This document shows, in pieces, positions 38,600 to 46,474 of a DNA stretch of 64,000 bases. The stretch spans positions 1-64,000 of the forward strand of contig NZ_JABAEB010000009.1 of NCBI RefSeq assembly GCF_012584455.1. The letters run 5' to 3'. The translations under genes and the position numbers were made by a program. Numbering within the stretch: position 1 is the stretch's first letter; each line of letters starts with the position of its first letter. This DNA comes from Shewanella oncorhynchi (GTDB lineage Bacteria > Pseudomonadota > Gammaproteobacteria > Enterobacterales > Shewanellaceae). The notes beneath the pieces are model-generated. The model had not been told where the DNA came from. It saw only the letters and a list, made by a program, of their open reading frames with translations, and made no database searches.

Positions 38600-39307
38600 T
38601 TAGTGGCTCCTTGGCATGGCTTTGCCGCGTAAACTACCTAAGGCAAAGTTGAGGATCAAGGCCAAGATTAGCAGCACTAGCCCGAGGGCGATAGCTTGGG
38701 CGAAGTCACCTTTGCTGGTTTCAAGTGCGATTGCGGTAGGAATATTACGGGTCACGTTTAAAATATTGCCGCCGACCATCATAGAGCAGCCGACTTCGGT
38801 CAGAATGCGACTAAAGGCCGCGACAATCGCCAGCAGTAAGGGCATGCGCAGTTCTCGGCATACTGTCCACACTGCACTGCACCAAGAGGCACCTAAGGTG
38901 CGTGAGGTTTCCCAAGCTCTGCGATCAACGCTAGTGAATGCGGCTTGGCTCATTGCAATTAGCACGGGGGCACAGATGAACATTTGCCCGAGAATCATGC
39001 CTTCTTGAGTAAATAACCATTTTAGATCGCCCATAGGACCGTTGCGCGTTAGCAGTAAATACACGAGTAGACCGATAACCACTGTGGGGATTGATTGCAG
39101 AGTTTGAACTAAGTTAGTGACTATCCATTTGCCGCGAAATGGCGCAAACGCCAATACAAAGCCGAGCACCATGGAAGGAACCAGCGTGATCAGCAGTGCC
39201 GCGAAAGAAACCGAAAACGAGATCGAAATGATGGACCAAACGTCAGGGTCTAAAGAAAACAGCAGGCTTAACGCCTGCTGTAATAGTGCTAGCCAGCCGT
39301 CGTTCAT
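38600..39307 (-). CDS. tupB: Tungstate/molybdate ABC transporter, permease
   Basis: 235 residues, five to six membrane helices. BPD_transp_1 fold with the EAA-like cytoplasmic loop AWETSRTLGASWCSAVWTV. TupB-type motif VVIGLLVYLLLTRNGPMG early, and EVGCSMMVGGNI in the later half. Start codon overlaps the tupA stop by four bases (ATGA). Confidence 0.92.
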   Translation of the reverse strand: MNDGWLALLQQALSLLFSLDPDVWSIISISFSVSFAALLITLVPSMVLGFVLAFAPFRGKWIVTNLVQTLQSIPTVVIGLLVYLLLTRNGPMGDLKWLFTQEGMILGQMFICAPVLIAMSQAAFTSVDRRAWETSRTLGASWCSAVWTVCRELRMPLLLAIVAAFSRILTEVGCSMMVGGNILNVTRNIPTAIALETSKGDFAQAIALGLVLLILALILNFALGSLRGKAMPRSH

Positions 39308-40128
39308 TCGCTATAAGTTGCCTTGAACAATTGCTCGCCTTCAACTTTGAAGCTGTTGATCATGCTTTGACCTTCTTTGCTGATCAACCAGTCGCTGAAT
39401 GCTTTAGCGCCTTTGTGGTTCAGATCTGGGTATTTAGCAGGGTTGATGAGAATGACTTGGTATGGGTTGGCTAAGGTTTTGCCACCATCGAAATCAACGG
39501 CAAGATCGAGCTTAGTTTTATAAGCCACGAAAGTACCACGGTCAGACAGAGTGTAACCTTGCATTTCATTTGCCATCAGCAGGGTTTTACCCATGCCTTG
39601 ACCTACTGAAGTATAACCTTTGAAGTTAGGAGTAACATTTGCCGCTTTCCATACTTCTAACTCTTTGATGTGAGTGCCTGAATTGTCACCACGAGAGATA
39701 AAAGGCACGCCTGATTTTGCCATTTTAACGAAAGCTTCTTCGGCTGTTTTGCTGTCACGGATTTTTGCTGGGTCGTTTTTAGGGCCAAGTACTACGAAAT
39801 CATTTTCCATAATGCCACGGGGCTCAACACCAAAACCATCGGCTACGAATTTAGCTTCGGCGCTAGGCGCGTGAGTCATGACTAAATCCACGTCACCTTG
39901 CTCACCTAGTTTCAGGGCTTTACCTGTACCTGTGGCGATGACTTGAACCTTGTAGCCTGATTCACTTTCGAACTTAGGTAACAGTTCTTTCAATAGGCCT
40001 GAGTTTTCTGTGCTGGTGGTGGTGGCTAACTTGATAATTTCAGTCGAGTGAGCGGGTAAAACAGTGAACATACTGGCTGCAACAACCAGTCCCAGTAATG
40101 ACTTCATATGAGATTTCATGTTTAGCAT
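39304..40128 (-). CDS. tupA: Tungstate-binding periplasmic protein
   Basis: 274 residues from the ATG at 40128, which has AAGGAG five bases upstream; the longer open frame to 40164 is not used. A signal peptide ends near AHSTE. The mature start LATTTSTENSGLL is the TupA hallmark (TTTS binding motif), and SRGDNSGTHIKE contributes further oxyanion ligands. It binds tungstate, probably also molybdate, for the TupBC transporter. First gene of a six-gene operon ending at moaA. Confidence 0.94.
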   Translation of the reverse strand: MLNMKSHMKSLLGLVVAASMFTVLPAHSTEIIKLATTTSTENSGLLKELLPKFESESGYKVQVIATGTGKALKLGEQGDVDLVMTHAPSAEAKFVADGFGVEPRGIMENDFVVLGPKNDPAKIRDSKTAEEAFVKMAKSGVPFISRGDNSGTHIKELEVWKAANVTPNFKGYTSVGQGMGKTLLMANEMQGYTLSDRGTFVAYKTKLDLAVDFDGGKTLANPYQVILINPAKYPDLNHKGAKAFSDWLISKEGQSMINSFKVEGEQLFKATYSE

Positions 40129-40273
40129 GGGTACTCCTTGGCGGAAAATAGGATTCCAACTCAAATGCCTACTGAGTGGAAGGTCTCGTAAATTGTAATA
40201 CGTTCGGTTGAAAGCAAGTTAGATGCCAAGCTGAAAATGCGGTCATTTTCTTCACAGCTTAACCTAATTTGTG

Positions 40274-40317
40274 AGCTTGATCGCAAGCTTAACAAATACT
40301 CTACAGACAAATTGTCT
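40274..40317. promoter_or_regulatory. Two palindromes between tupA and the two-component genes
   Basis: AGCTTG-ATCG-CAAGCT at 40274-40289 and AGACAA-A-TTGTCT at 40305-40317, both perfect, in the 285-base divergent promoter region. They could be operators for the adjacent response regulator or a metal regulator. The function is inferred from position only. Confidence 0.4.
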
Positions 40318-40412
40318 CAGGACAAACTTCTGATGGTTCATAGTGACCTATTCATCTATTTTCAGTGCTAGAATTGGTCGCAAATGAGTCAAAATGTCCA
40401 GAAGCAGACAAT

Positions 40413-41795
40413 ATGAGCCAGATAGATAATAACCTCAAGCCTCTTCCCTCGGCAGTATCGGTACTGATTGTTGATGATGAACCCGGAATGCGGAGTTTTT
40501 TAAATAAGGCACTCTCGAAGAAATTTGCCTTAGTCGAAACGGCGGGCAGTATCGAAGATGCGGAGCAGCTGCGTAGCCGTTGCCATTTCGATTTGCTTAT
40601 CGTCGACATTCGTCTGCCTGGTCGTTCGGGTATCGAATGGCATGAAGCGTTGGATGAGCAGGGGCGTCGTTCGGACATCATATTTATGACTGGCTATGCT
40701 GACATGGAAGTCGCGATTACTGCGCTACGCGCTGGTGCGTCTGACTTCATCATGAAACCTTTCCATCTCGAACAGATGATGACTGCGGTCGATCGCTGTA
40801 TCGAACGTCGTCTGCTTAAACGTGAAAATTTGATGCTGCGTCGTGAGGTTTCAATCGGTTATTCATCGACCATTATTGGCAGCAGTGAAGCCATGAAGTC
40901 GGTGAAACATATAATCGAACGTGTGGCGCCGACCAATGCCGTCGTCTTAATCCAAGGTGAGTCGGGCACGGGTAAGGAATTAGTCGCACGGCAATTGCAT
41001 TTGCTTAGTGGACGTCAGGGACCTTTTGTCCCAGTTAACTGTGGCTCTATCGCCCCTGAACTGCTCGAAAGTGAATTGTTTGGCCATACCGCCGGTGCCT
41101 TTACGGGTGCGAAAGGCAATCGTGAAGGTTTATTCAGTTTTGCTTCTGGCGGGACGATTTTTCTCGATGAAATTGGCGAAATGCCACTGAAAATGCAAAC
41201 GGCTTTACTCCGAGTATTAGAGCAAAAAGCGATTCGTCCTGTGGGCAGCGAGAAAGAAGTTAACATCGATGTGCGAGTGATCGCGGCCACTAACCGTACT
41301 CTGATTGATGAAGTGGATGCAGGGAATTTCCGTCGAGATTTATATTATCGGCTGAATGTGCTCGATATTTTAATCCCGCCATTACGTGATAGACCCGAAG
41401 ATGTCGTGGAGTTAACCCATCATTTCACTCGCCAACTTGCCGCTGAATTAGGGGTAAGAGAAGTCGTGTGGAGCCATGAAGATATGGTGAAACTACAGCA
41501 ACACGAGTGGCCTGGTAACATTCGTGAACTGCGCAACATGATTGAGCGTTGTATTTTGCTGGGTAAACCGCCAGCGGAATATTGGAAGCAACAGCTGAAG
41601 AGTGAGTCTTTATCCACATCGGGTTATCCATTGGATTGGCCATTGAAAGACGTAGAAAAACACCATGTGACCAGTGTTGTGGACTTACATTCTGGCAATA
41701 AGTCTGCCGCGGCGAGGGATTTAGGCGTTTCGCGTAAGACCTTAGATCGCAAGTATAAAGAGTGGTTTGATTTTAGTGGCGAACAGGAGTCATAG
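40413..41795 (+). CDS. Sigma-54-dependent response regulator (NtrC type)
   Basis: 460 residues from the ATG at 40413; the longer frame begins with a GTG whose extra 16 residues look like leader DNA. N-terminal receiver (VLIVDDEPG; phospho-Asp in LLIVDIRLPG; Lys in FIMKPF), AAA+ domain with Walker A GESGTGKE, the sigma-54 contact loop GAFTGA, GTIFLDEIGEMP and the arginine fingers (FRRDLYYRL), and a Fis-like helix-turn-helix (NKSAAARDLGVSRKTLDRKY). It activates sigma-54 promoters when phosphorylated. Its kinase gene starts one base after its stop. Confidence 0.95.
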   Translation: MSQIDNNLKPLPSAVSVLIVDDEPGMRSFLNKALSKKFALVETAGSIEDAEQLRSRCHFDLLIVDIRLPGRSGIEWHEALDEQGRRSDIIFMTGYADMEVAITALRAGASDFIMKPFHLEQMMTAVDRCIERRLLKRENLMLRREVSIGYSSTIIGSSEAMKSVKHIIERVAPTNAVVLIQGESGTGKELVARQLHLLSGRQGPFVPVNCGSIAPELLESELFGHTAGAFTGAKGNREGLFSFASGGTIFLDEIGEMPLKMQTALLRVLEQKAIRPVGSEKEVNIDVRVIAATNRTLIDEVDAGNFRRDLYYRLNVLDILIPPLRDRPEDVVELTHHFTRQLAAELGVREVVWSHEDMVKLQQHEWPGNIRELRNMIERCILLGKPPAEYWKQQLKSESLSTSGYPLDWPLKDVEKHHVTSVVDLHSGNKSAAARDLGVSRKTLDRKYKEWFDFSGEQES

Positions 41796-41796
41796 G

Positions 41797-43950
41797 GTGT
41801 CATTCTTCACTCACTTTTTTGGTGTCAGTTGGCAGCAAATGCAGGCCAAGGTGCGCTATCGCATATTAATCCTGACGTTACTGCCCATTCTACTGACACT
41901 GGTGAGTTTAGTGTTTATCACTATTTACTGGAACATCAGTTATACAGGTAAGCAGCTGTTTATGAAGGTTAAAGCTGACTTATCTGTTGCCGAAAACACC
42001 TTGCAGCAAGTGCAAGTACGCCAAGAAAAACAACTTGAACGTGTGGTGACGTCTTGGACTTTTCAAAATGACTTTAGGCCACTTTTCAGTGGTAAAGAAT
42101 TAAGTGGCGAAGTCAGCTACCGAGCCAGTATTGATGCTTTTCTTCTTGAACAGAAAAAACAGCTAAATCTCGATTATTTGCGTTTAGTTAGTGTTGCCGA
42201 AGCGGCCGCAGACCCAGATTTACGTCAAATCCTTCCTAAGTTAGACGGTTTATTACCTTACTCCGGCTTGATGGTGCTGCCGCCCGAGCGTTTAGCACGT
42301 ATCGACCCCGAATTGGCTATCACTGCGAGCATTCCGATAGTTGCAACCTTGCGGGCGCAGAGCCCCGTTAAAACCGTTGAAGAACGTGGTTTATTGAGCC
42401 GTAGCCTATTGCCCGTCCCTGATATGGAAGGCAAAGTGGCTTGGTATCTCGATGGTGGGATCTTGTTTAATCGCGATACTCGAATTGTCGACCACATTCG
42501 TGATCTGGTATACGACAAAGGCACCTTGCCCGAGCGTTCCATCGGCACTGTGACCATCTTCTTAGATAACATCCGTATTTCCACCAACGTGCCGCTGCAT
42601 TTTTATCCCACAGGTAATGAGACGCTGGGCCGCGCGCTTGGCAGTTTAGTGTCGGAGGAAGTGAAAGACAAAGTGTTAACTCAAGGCGAGCAGTGGGTCG
42701 ATCGCGCTTTCGTATTTAACGATTGGTTTATTTCCGCTTATGCCCCCTTGGAAGATGTTCGCGGCCAACGTGTCGGTATGATCTATACCGGCTTTTCTGA
42801 ATCGCCATTTATCCATAATTATTTACTCAATATCATAGAGCTGGGCACGATTCTCATGTTGGTGCTGCTGGTGTCGGGCTTGCTGGTTTATCGCGGCGCC
42901 TATAGCTTGTTGCAGCCCATTGAGCGTATTCACCATGTTGTACAAGCAGTGCAGTCGGGGCGCAATATTCGTATCGGCGCCTTAGGATTAGATAGGGATA
43001 ATGAGTTATCGAACTTAGCCGAGCAATTTGACAGTATGCTTGACTTGCTACAGCGTCGAAATGCCCAAATTCAAGCGGCGGCAGAACAGCTTGAAATGAA
43101 GGTTGAAGAGCGTACTCGCAGCCTGCAGGATAAAACCTTAGAGTTGCAACGTAACGTGGCGTTACTGAACGAAACGCGTCAACAGCTCGTCACTAACGAG
43201 AAGCTCACAGCTCTTGGCGAATTGACCGCAGGTATCGCCCATGAAATCAATAATCCGACGGCTGTAATTCTTGGCAATATGGAATTACTGCGCTACGAAC
43301 TTGGTGATAATGCTGAAGTAGTAAAAGAAGAAATTGATCTAGTCATTCAACAGGTTGGGCGGATCAGCACTATCATCCGTAGCCTGTTGCAATACAGCCG
43401 ACCTGGCGAATTCAACGCACCACTAGAAATGCATCCGATGACTCCTATTATCGAAGAAATGTTGGTGTTGGTGCGACATTCGATTCAAAAACAAGAAGTC
43501 GTGCTGATCACTGAGTTAAACGCCAGTTGTCCAGTACAGGTTAATCGTCCGCAGTTGCTGCAAGTCTTGATTAATCTTGTAGTGAATGCGGCGCATGCGA
43601 TGGACGGTAAAGGACGTATTTGGGTGCGAACCTATGACTGGGTGCAGCAAGATATGCCGATTGGCGTCAAAATAGAAGTGGAAGATGAAGGCTCAGGGAT
43701 AGCGCCAGAGCAGCTTGGACGGATTTTCGACCCTTTTTATACCACACGTAAGGATGGCACTGGTTTAGGTCTTTCGCTCAGTTACGGCATTATCAAGCGG
43801 ATTGGTGGCACGATAGAAGTGAGTTCAACTTTGGGTAAAGGGTCTTTATTTACCATAGGTTTGTATCATGAAGCGAAGGAAGATCAGCAAAATAATCCCT
43901 ACGATGGCTTACACTTTGCGGGCAACTACAGCGATATGTCTGCAGATTAG
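41797..43950 (+). CDS. Membrane sensor histidine kinase
   Basis: 717 residues from a GTG that follows the response regulator stop by one base, with CAGGAG upstream. TM1 (about 18-40), a large periplasmic sensing region of about 310 residues, TM2 (about 350-372), HAMP, a coiled coil (residues about 420-475), the phospho-His in TAGIAHEINNP and an HATPase domain (LINLVVNAAHAM, DEGSGIAPEQ, GTGLGLSLSYGI). The HEINNP form of the H-box is typical of NtrB-like kinases paired with sigma-54 regulators. The signal is unknown; the tup-moa operon on the other side suggests a metal or respiratory cue, but this is only inference. Confidence 0.93.
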   Translation: MSFFTHFFGVSWQQMQAKVRYRILILTLLPILLTLVSLVFITIYWNISYTGKQLFMKVKADLSVAENTLQQVQVRQEKQLERVVTSWTFQNDFRPLFSGKELSGEVSYRASIDAFLLEQKKQLNLDYLRLVSVAEAAADPDLRQILPKLDGLLPYSGLMVLPPERLARIDPELAITASIPIVATLRAQSPVKTVEERGLLSRSLLPVPDMEGKVAWYLDGGILFNRDTRIVDHIRDLVYDKGTLPERSIGTVTIFLDNIRISTNVPLHFYPTGNETLGRALGSLVSEEVKDKVLTQGEQWVDRAFVFNDWFISAYAPLEDVRGQRVGMIYTGFSESPFIHNYLLNIIELGTILMLVLLVSGLLVYRGAYSLLQPIERIHHVVQAVQSGRNIRIGALGLDRDNELSNLAEQFDSMLDLLQRRNAQIQAAAEQLEMKVEERTRSLQDKTLELQRNVALLNETRQQLVTNEKLTALGELTAGIAHEINNPTAVILGNMELLRYELGDNAEVVKEEIDLVIQQVGRISTIIRSLLQYSRPGEFNAPLEMHPMTPIIEEMLVLVRHSIQKQEVVLITELNASCPVQVNRPQLLQVLINLVVNAAHAMDGKGRIWVRTYDWVQQDMPIGVKIEVEDEGSGIAPEQLGRIFDPFYTTRKDGTGLGLSLSYGIIKRIGGTIEVSSTLGKGSLFTIGLYHEAKEDQQNNPYDGLHFAGNYSDMSAD

Positions 43951-44064
43951 TCTTATCCCGTTAAATAGACATTGTGTTGTATTTGGCTGATTAGGTTTGA
44001 ATTAAAATATGTCGAGCGATTGCTAGCTTTGTATTATGTGGCTTTGCATTACTGATTTTTAGGC

Positions 44065-44191
44065 AAAAAAAAGCCGGATGATGAGTCCGGCCACAAAGAG
44101 TGTGTGTGAGCAATGTCGTGCTTGCAAACTCAGGAGCTCCATAACAACGTCGATTACCAGTCATCGTTGTTAAAGATGAGTTTTGGAACGC
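44065..44191 (-). ncRNA. ryhB: RyhB iron-responsive small RNA
   Basis: The minus strand carries AAGCACGACATTGCTCACA, the core of E. coli RyhB that pairs with target mRNAs, then an intrinsic terminator (GCCGGA / TCCGGC stem at 44073-44091, T8). The promoter reads -35 TTGCAA, 17-base spacer, -10 TATCGT (44203-44198), covered by a Fur box, which places the 5' end near 44191 and the length near 125 bases. RyhB lowers the expression of iron-using proteins under iron starvation together with Hfq. The rest of the molecule differs from E. coli. Confidence 0.95.
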
Positions 44192-44195
44192 ACGT

Positions 44196-44216
44196 TAACG
44201 ATAATCATTCTCAATT
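44196..44216. promoter_or_regulatory. Fur box over the ryhB promoter
   Basis: TAACGATAATCATTCTCAAT overlaps the -10 box and spacer. It matches the Fur consensus GATAATGATAATCATTATC over most positions of one half and its centre. Binding of Fe-Fur would block ryhB. Confidence 0.85.
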
Positions 44217-44288
44217 GTGTTTGCAAGCTATTTATTGCAAAAAGTGCATATCTTTACAAATATCGTTTTGCTCTCATCCATTAACGGT

Positions 44289-44747
44289 TTAGATCGACTT
44301 GCACAGATGCAGTTTATGATCGACTAAGCTTTTAGGATCGGCTGTCAGTTCAGTAATTAAATATTGATTACTGATCAATAAATTAAGCATCGCAGGGAAG
44401 CGGTTCTGCGTCTTCACCTGAATATGATTATAGCCATGGCGGCGTGCCCAAGTTTCTTGATATTCGAGTAGACTCTGCGCTAAGCCTAAACGTCTAAAGT
44501 CGGATGCTACTCCACCCAACCAGCTGTAAAATATGGTTTCTTCTTGCTCATAACCCAGTTTAAACCCTGCCAATTCACCTTCTACATATGCGACTAAGAT
44601 CAAATATGTCTTGCCCTGTAAGCGCTGGTCCAACACTTCGTTTGTGAGTGGGTGATCGAGCTCAGGGATTTGTTGGCTAAGTTGGATAAGCTGAGCGGCT
44701 AACTCGGGAGTCAAACTTGACTCTGCTTTAATTTCAATAGAATACAT
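44289..44747 (-). CDS. GNAT family N-acetyltransferase
   Basis: 152 residues. Acetyltransf_1 fold: FYSWLGGVASDFRRLGLAQSLLEYQETWARR holds the acetyl-CoA pyrophosphate loop (R-x-x-G-x-A, here RRLGLA) and VKTQNRFPAMLNLLISNQY the C-terminal motif B. Substrate unknown. Lies between RyhB and yhhQ, with a terminator on its upstream side, so it is transcribed alone. Confidence 0.85.
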   Translation of the reverse strand: MYSIEIKAESSLTPELAAQLIQLSQQIPELDHPLTNEVLDQRLQGKTYLILVAYVEGELAGFKLGYEQEETIFYSWLGGVASDFRRLGLAQSLLEYQETWARRHGYNHIQVKTQNRFPAMLNLLISNQYLITELTADPKSLVDHKLHLCKSI

Positions 44748-44760
44748 AGTTTACTCTCAT

Positions 44761-44802
44761 AAAAAATCAGCCCCACTCGCGCGTTAACAGGAGCAGGGCT
44801 GA
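44761..44802 (-). terminator. Terminator of yhhQ
   Basis: Minus-strand stem TCAGCCC / GGGCTGA with a long loop (partly paired) and a T6 tail, about 45 bases after the yhhQ stop. Confidence 0.8.
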
Positions 44803-44847
44803 GCTATTAACTGGTTAAATTATAACAGGTCTGGCCAGTTGGGTTAA

Positions 44848-45507
44848 TTAGGAAATTGATTCTTGCGGATTGGCTCGCAAAATCTTGTCCTGTAAGACTT
44901 TTAGCAAAACACCGTATGCCGGTAGGAAAAGGCCTAAGCTCACGATTAGCTTAAAGCCGTAATCGACTGTAGCGATTTCGGGCCAATTGGCTGCCATAAA
45001 GCTATCGGAAGAGGCGTAAAAGGCGATACTGAAAAAGACTAAAGTATCGACCAGATTTCCGACTAAGGTTGAGGCGGCTGGGGCGACCCACCAAGAGCGA
45101 CTGGCTCGAATACGGGCAAAAACCTTAATATCCATCAACTGACCAATCAAATAAGCCGCGAAGCTGGCAAAGGCAATTCGGAACACAAAGGTATTCCACT
45201 GTGCAAGTGAATCAGCACCTTGAAAGCTACCTTGATGGAACATCACTCCCATCACGTAGGAAATCATCAAAGCGGGAATCATAGCTTTGAGTATGATGCT
45301 GCGTGCGGCTTGTTGGCCAAAAATACGGACAGTGAGATCTGTGGCTAAGTACACGAACGGAAAGCTGAATGCCCCCCAAGTTGTGTGGTAGCCAAACAGT
45401 TGAAATGGCAATTGTACTAAGTAGTTGCTGACGCAAATAATCAGTATGTGAAATCCTACTAATAGGAATAAAGCGCGGCGAAGCTGCGCTGTGGTTAACA
45501 TTAACAT
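44848..45507 (-). CDS. yhhQ: Queuosine precursor transporter YhhQ
   Basis: 219 residues, six predicted membrane helices, Vut_1 (COG1738) family. Marks: SNYLVQLPFQLFG, TWGAFSFPFVYLATDLTVRIFG and the helix AASTLVGNLVDTLVFFSIAFYA. In E. coli YhhQ imports 7-cyano-7-deazaguanine (preQ0) and preQ1 for queuosine in tRNA. ATG at 45507 is followed by another in-frame ATG two codons on. The ribosome site AAAAAGG lies inside a preQ1-type riboswitch, which matches the function. Confidence 0.94.
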   Translation of the reverse strand: MLMLTTAQLRRALFLLVGFHILIICVSNYLVQLPFQLFGYHTTWGAFSFPFVYLATDLTVRIFGQQAARSIILKAMIPALMISYVMGVMFHQGSFQGADSLAQWNTFVFRIAFASFAAYLIGQLMDIKVFARIRASRSWWVAPAASTLVGNLVDTLVFFSIAFYASSDSFMAANWPEIATVDYGFKLIVSLGLFLPAYGVLLKVLQDKILRANPQESIS

Positions 45508-45512
45508 ATGTG

Positions 45513-45550
45513 GCCTTTTTAGTTGTGTAGGGCGGGGTGAGGGAACCCGC
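45513..45550 (-). promoter_or_regulatory. PreQ1-I-like riboswitch controlling yhhQ translation
   Basis: Minus strand: stem GCGGG / CCCGC around loop TTCCCTCAC, then an A-rich tail CCTACACAACTAAAAAGG. The layout matches the class I preQ1 aptamer (small stem, C-containing loop, A-rich tail entering the minor groove, and a pseudoknot in which the final AGG pairs with loop CCT). That final AGG is also the Shine-Dalgarno of yhhQ, so ligand binding would hide it and switch off uptake. Class I aptamers upstream of COG1738 genes are known in Proteobacteria. Confidence 0.65.
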
Positions 45551-45712
45551 TAATATTCAATTTATTATGTTTACGACTTTATTGCCGGTGACAGCGTGCT
45601 GAAATCGGGTCGCCATTATAGTGGTCGAGTTTTAAGATGCAAGTCTGCTGTTTAAATGTGCACATAGAATGAAAACTCTTCTACACTTTGAATACGTCGA
45701 AGGAGGATAGCC

Positions 45713-46453
45713 ATGAGACGATTTTTTGCTACTTTTTGCTTATTTTTAGCTGTGTTACCTGTATCTGTTTCCGCCGCTCAGCCGATAGTGGTCGATGTAG
45801 CAACGTCAACTTGGGAGGGATTTGCCAATCGTGATAAAACGGGTTACTACTTCGAGTTACTTCAGCGGATTTTCCCTGAGCCAGAATGGCAGCTCAATGT
45901 ACAGTTTATGCCTTTTGCCCGCAGTTTATATCTTGTTGAGCACAATCGTACCGATATCACGCTCAGCGTTTACAAGGGTGATATTAAAAAGGGGCTATTA
46001 ACAGAGAATATGGTTGAAGTGGACTCTATCGATGTGGCTGTTACTGCTGAGGTGGCGGCAGGATGGACTGGTATTGAAAGCCTATCCCACAAGAAGGTTC
46101 AGGCCATGCTGGCCTACAGATACAATATGCTGACACCTGTGCCTATGTATTACGAAGAAAGTAGCGATATGTTGACTATGCTCAATAGCTTAAATGCTGG
46201 ACGTATAGATGCCGTGCTAGATTACAAACCTAATTTACTTACGTTTGTTCCTAAATTAAAGGCGCCACAAAATTTTGTGATTATTCAAGGTGTACTCAAG
46301 GCCGAAACCTATTTTGTTTTCGCTAACACCGAGAAAGGCCAGATGTTGAAACAACATTTTGACCTTGCACATAAGCGCTTAATCGATTCGGGTGAACAGG
46401 ACAGGCTTTACCTTGAAACGATTGAAAAACGAAGGGCTGACGGCGCTGAATAG
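45713..46453 (+). CDS. Periplasmic solute-binding protein (SBP_bac_3-like)
   Basis: 246 residues with AAGGAGG before ATG. Signal peptide about 1-22 (cleaved after VSAA). The mature part resembles the amino-acid-binding SBP family 3: DKTGYYFELLQRIFPEPEW, FMPFARSLYLVEHNRTDI, then a second lobe with MLAYRYNML and LNAGRIDAVLDY. No permease or ATPase is adjacent, which is usual for this group of orphan proteins in Shewanella and Vibrio. The ligand is unknown. Confidence 0.85.
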   Translation: MRRFFATFCLFLAVLPVSVSAAQPIVVDVATSTWEGFANRDKTGYYFELLQRIFPEPEWQLNVQFMPFARSLYLVEHNRTDITLSVYKGDIKKGLLTENMVEVDSIDVAVTAEVAAGWTGIESLSHKKVQAMLAYRYNMLTPVPMYYEESSDMLTMLNSLNAGRIDAVLDYKPNLLTFVPKLKAPQNFVIIQGVLKAETYFVFANTEKGQMLKQHFDLAHKRLIDSGEQDRLYLETIEKRRADGAE

Positions 46454-46474
46454 TCTTAATGTTTACTAGGCTTA

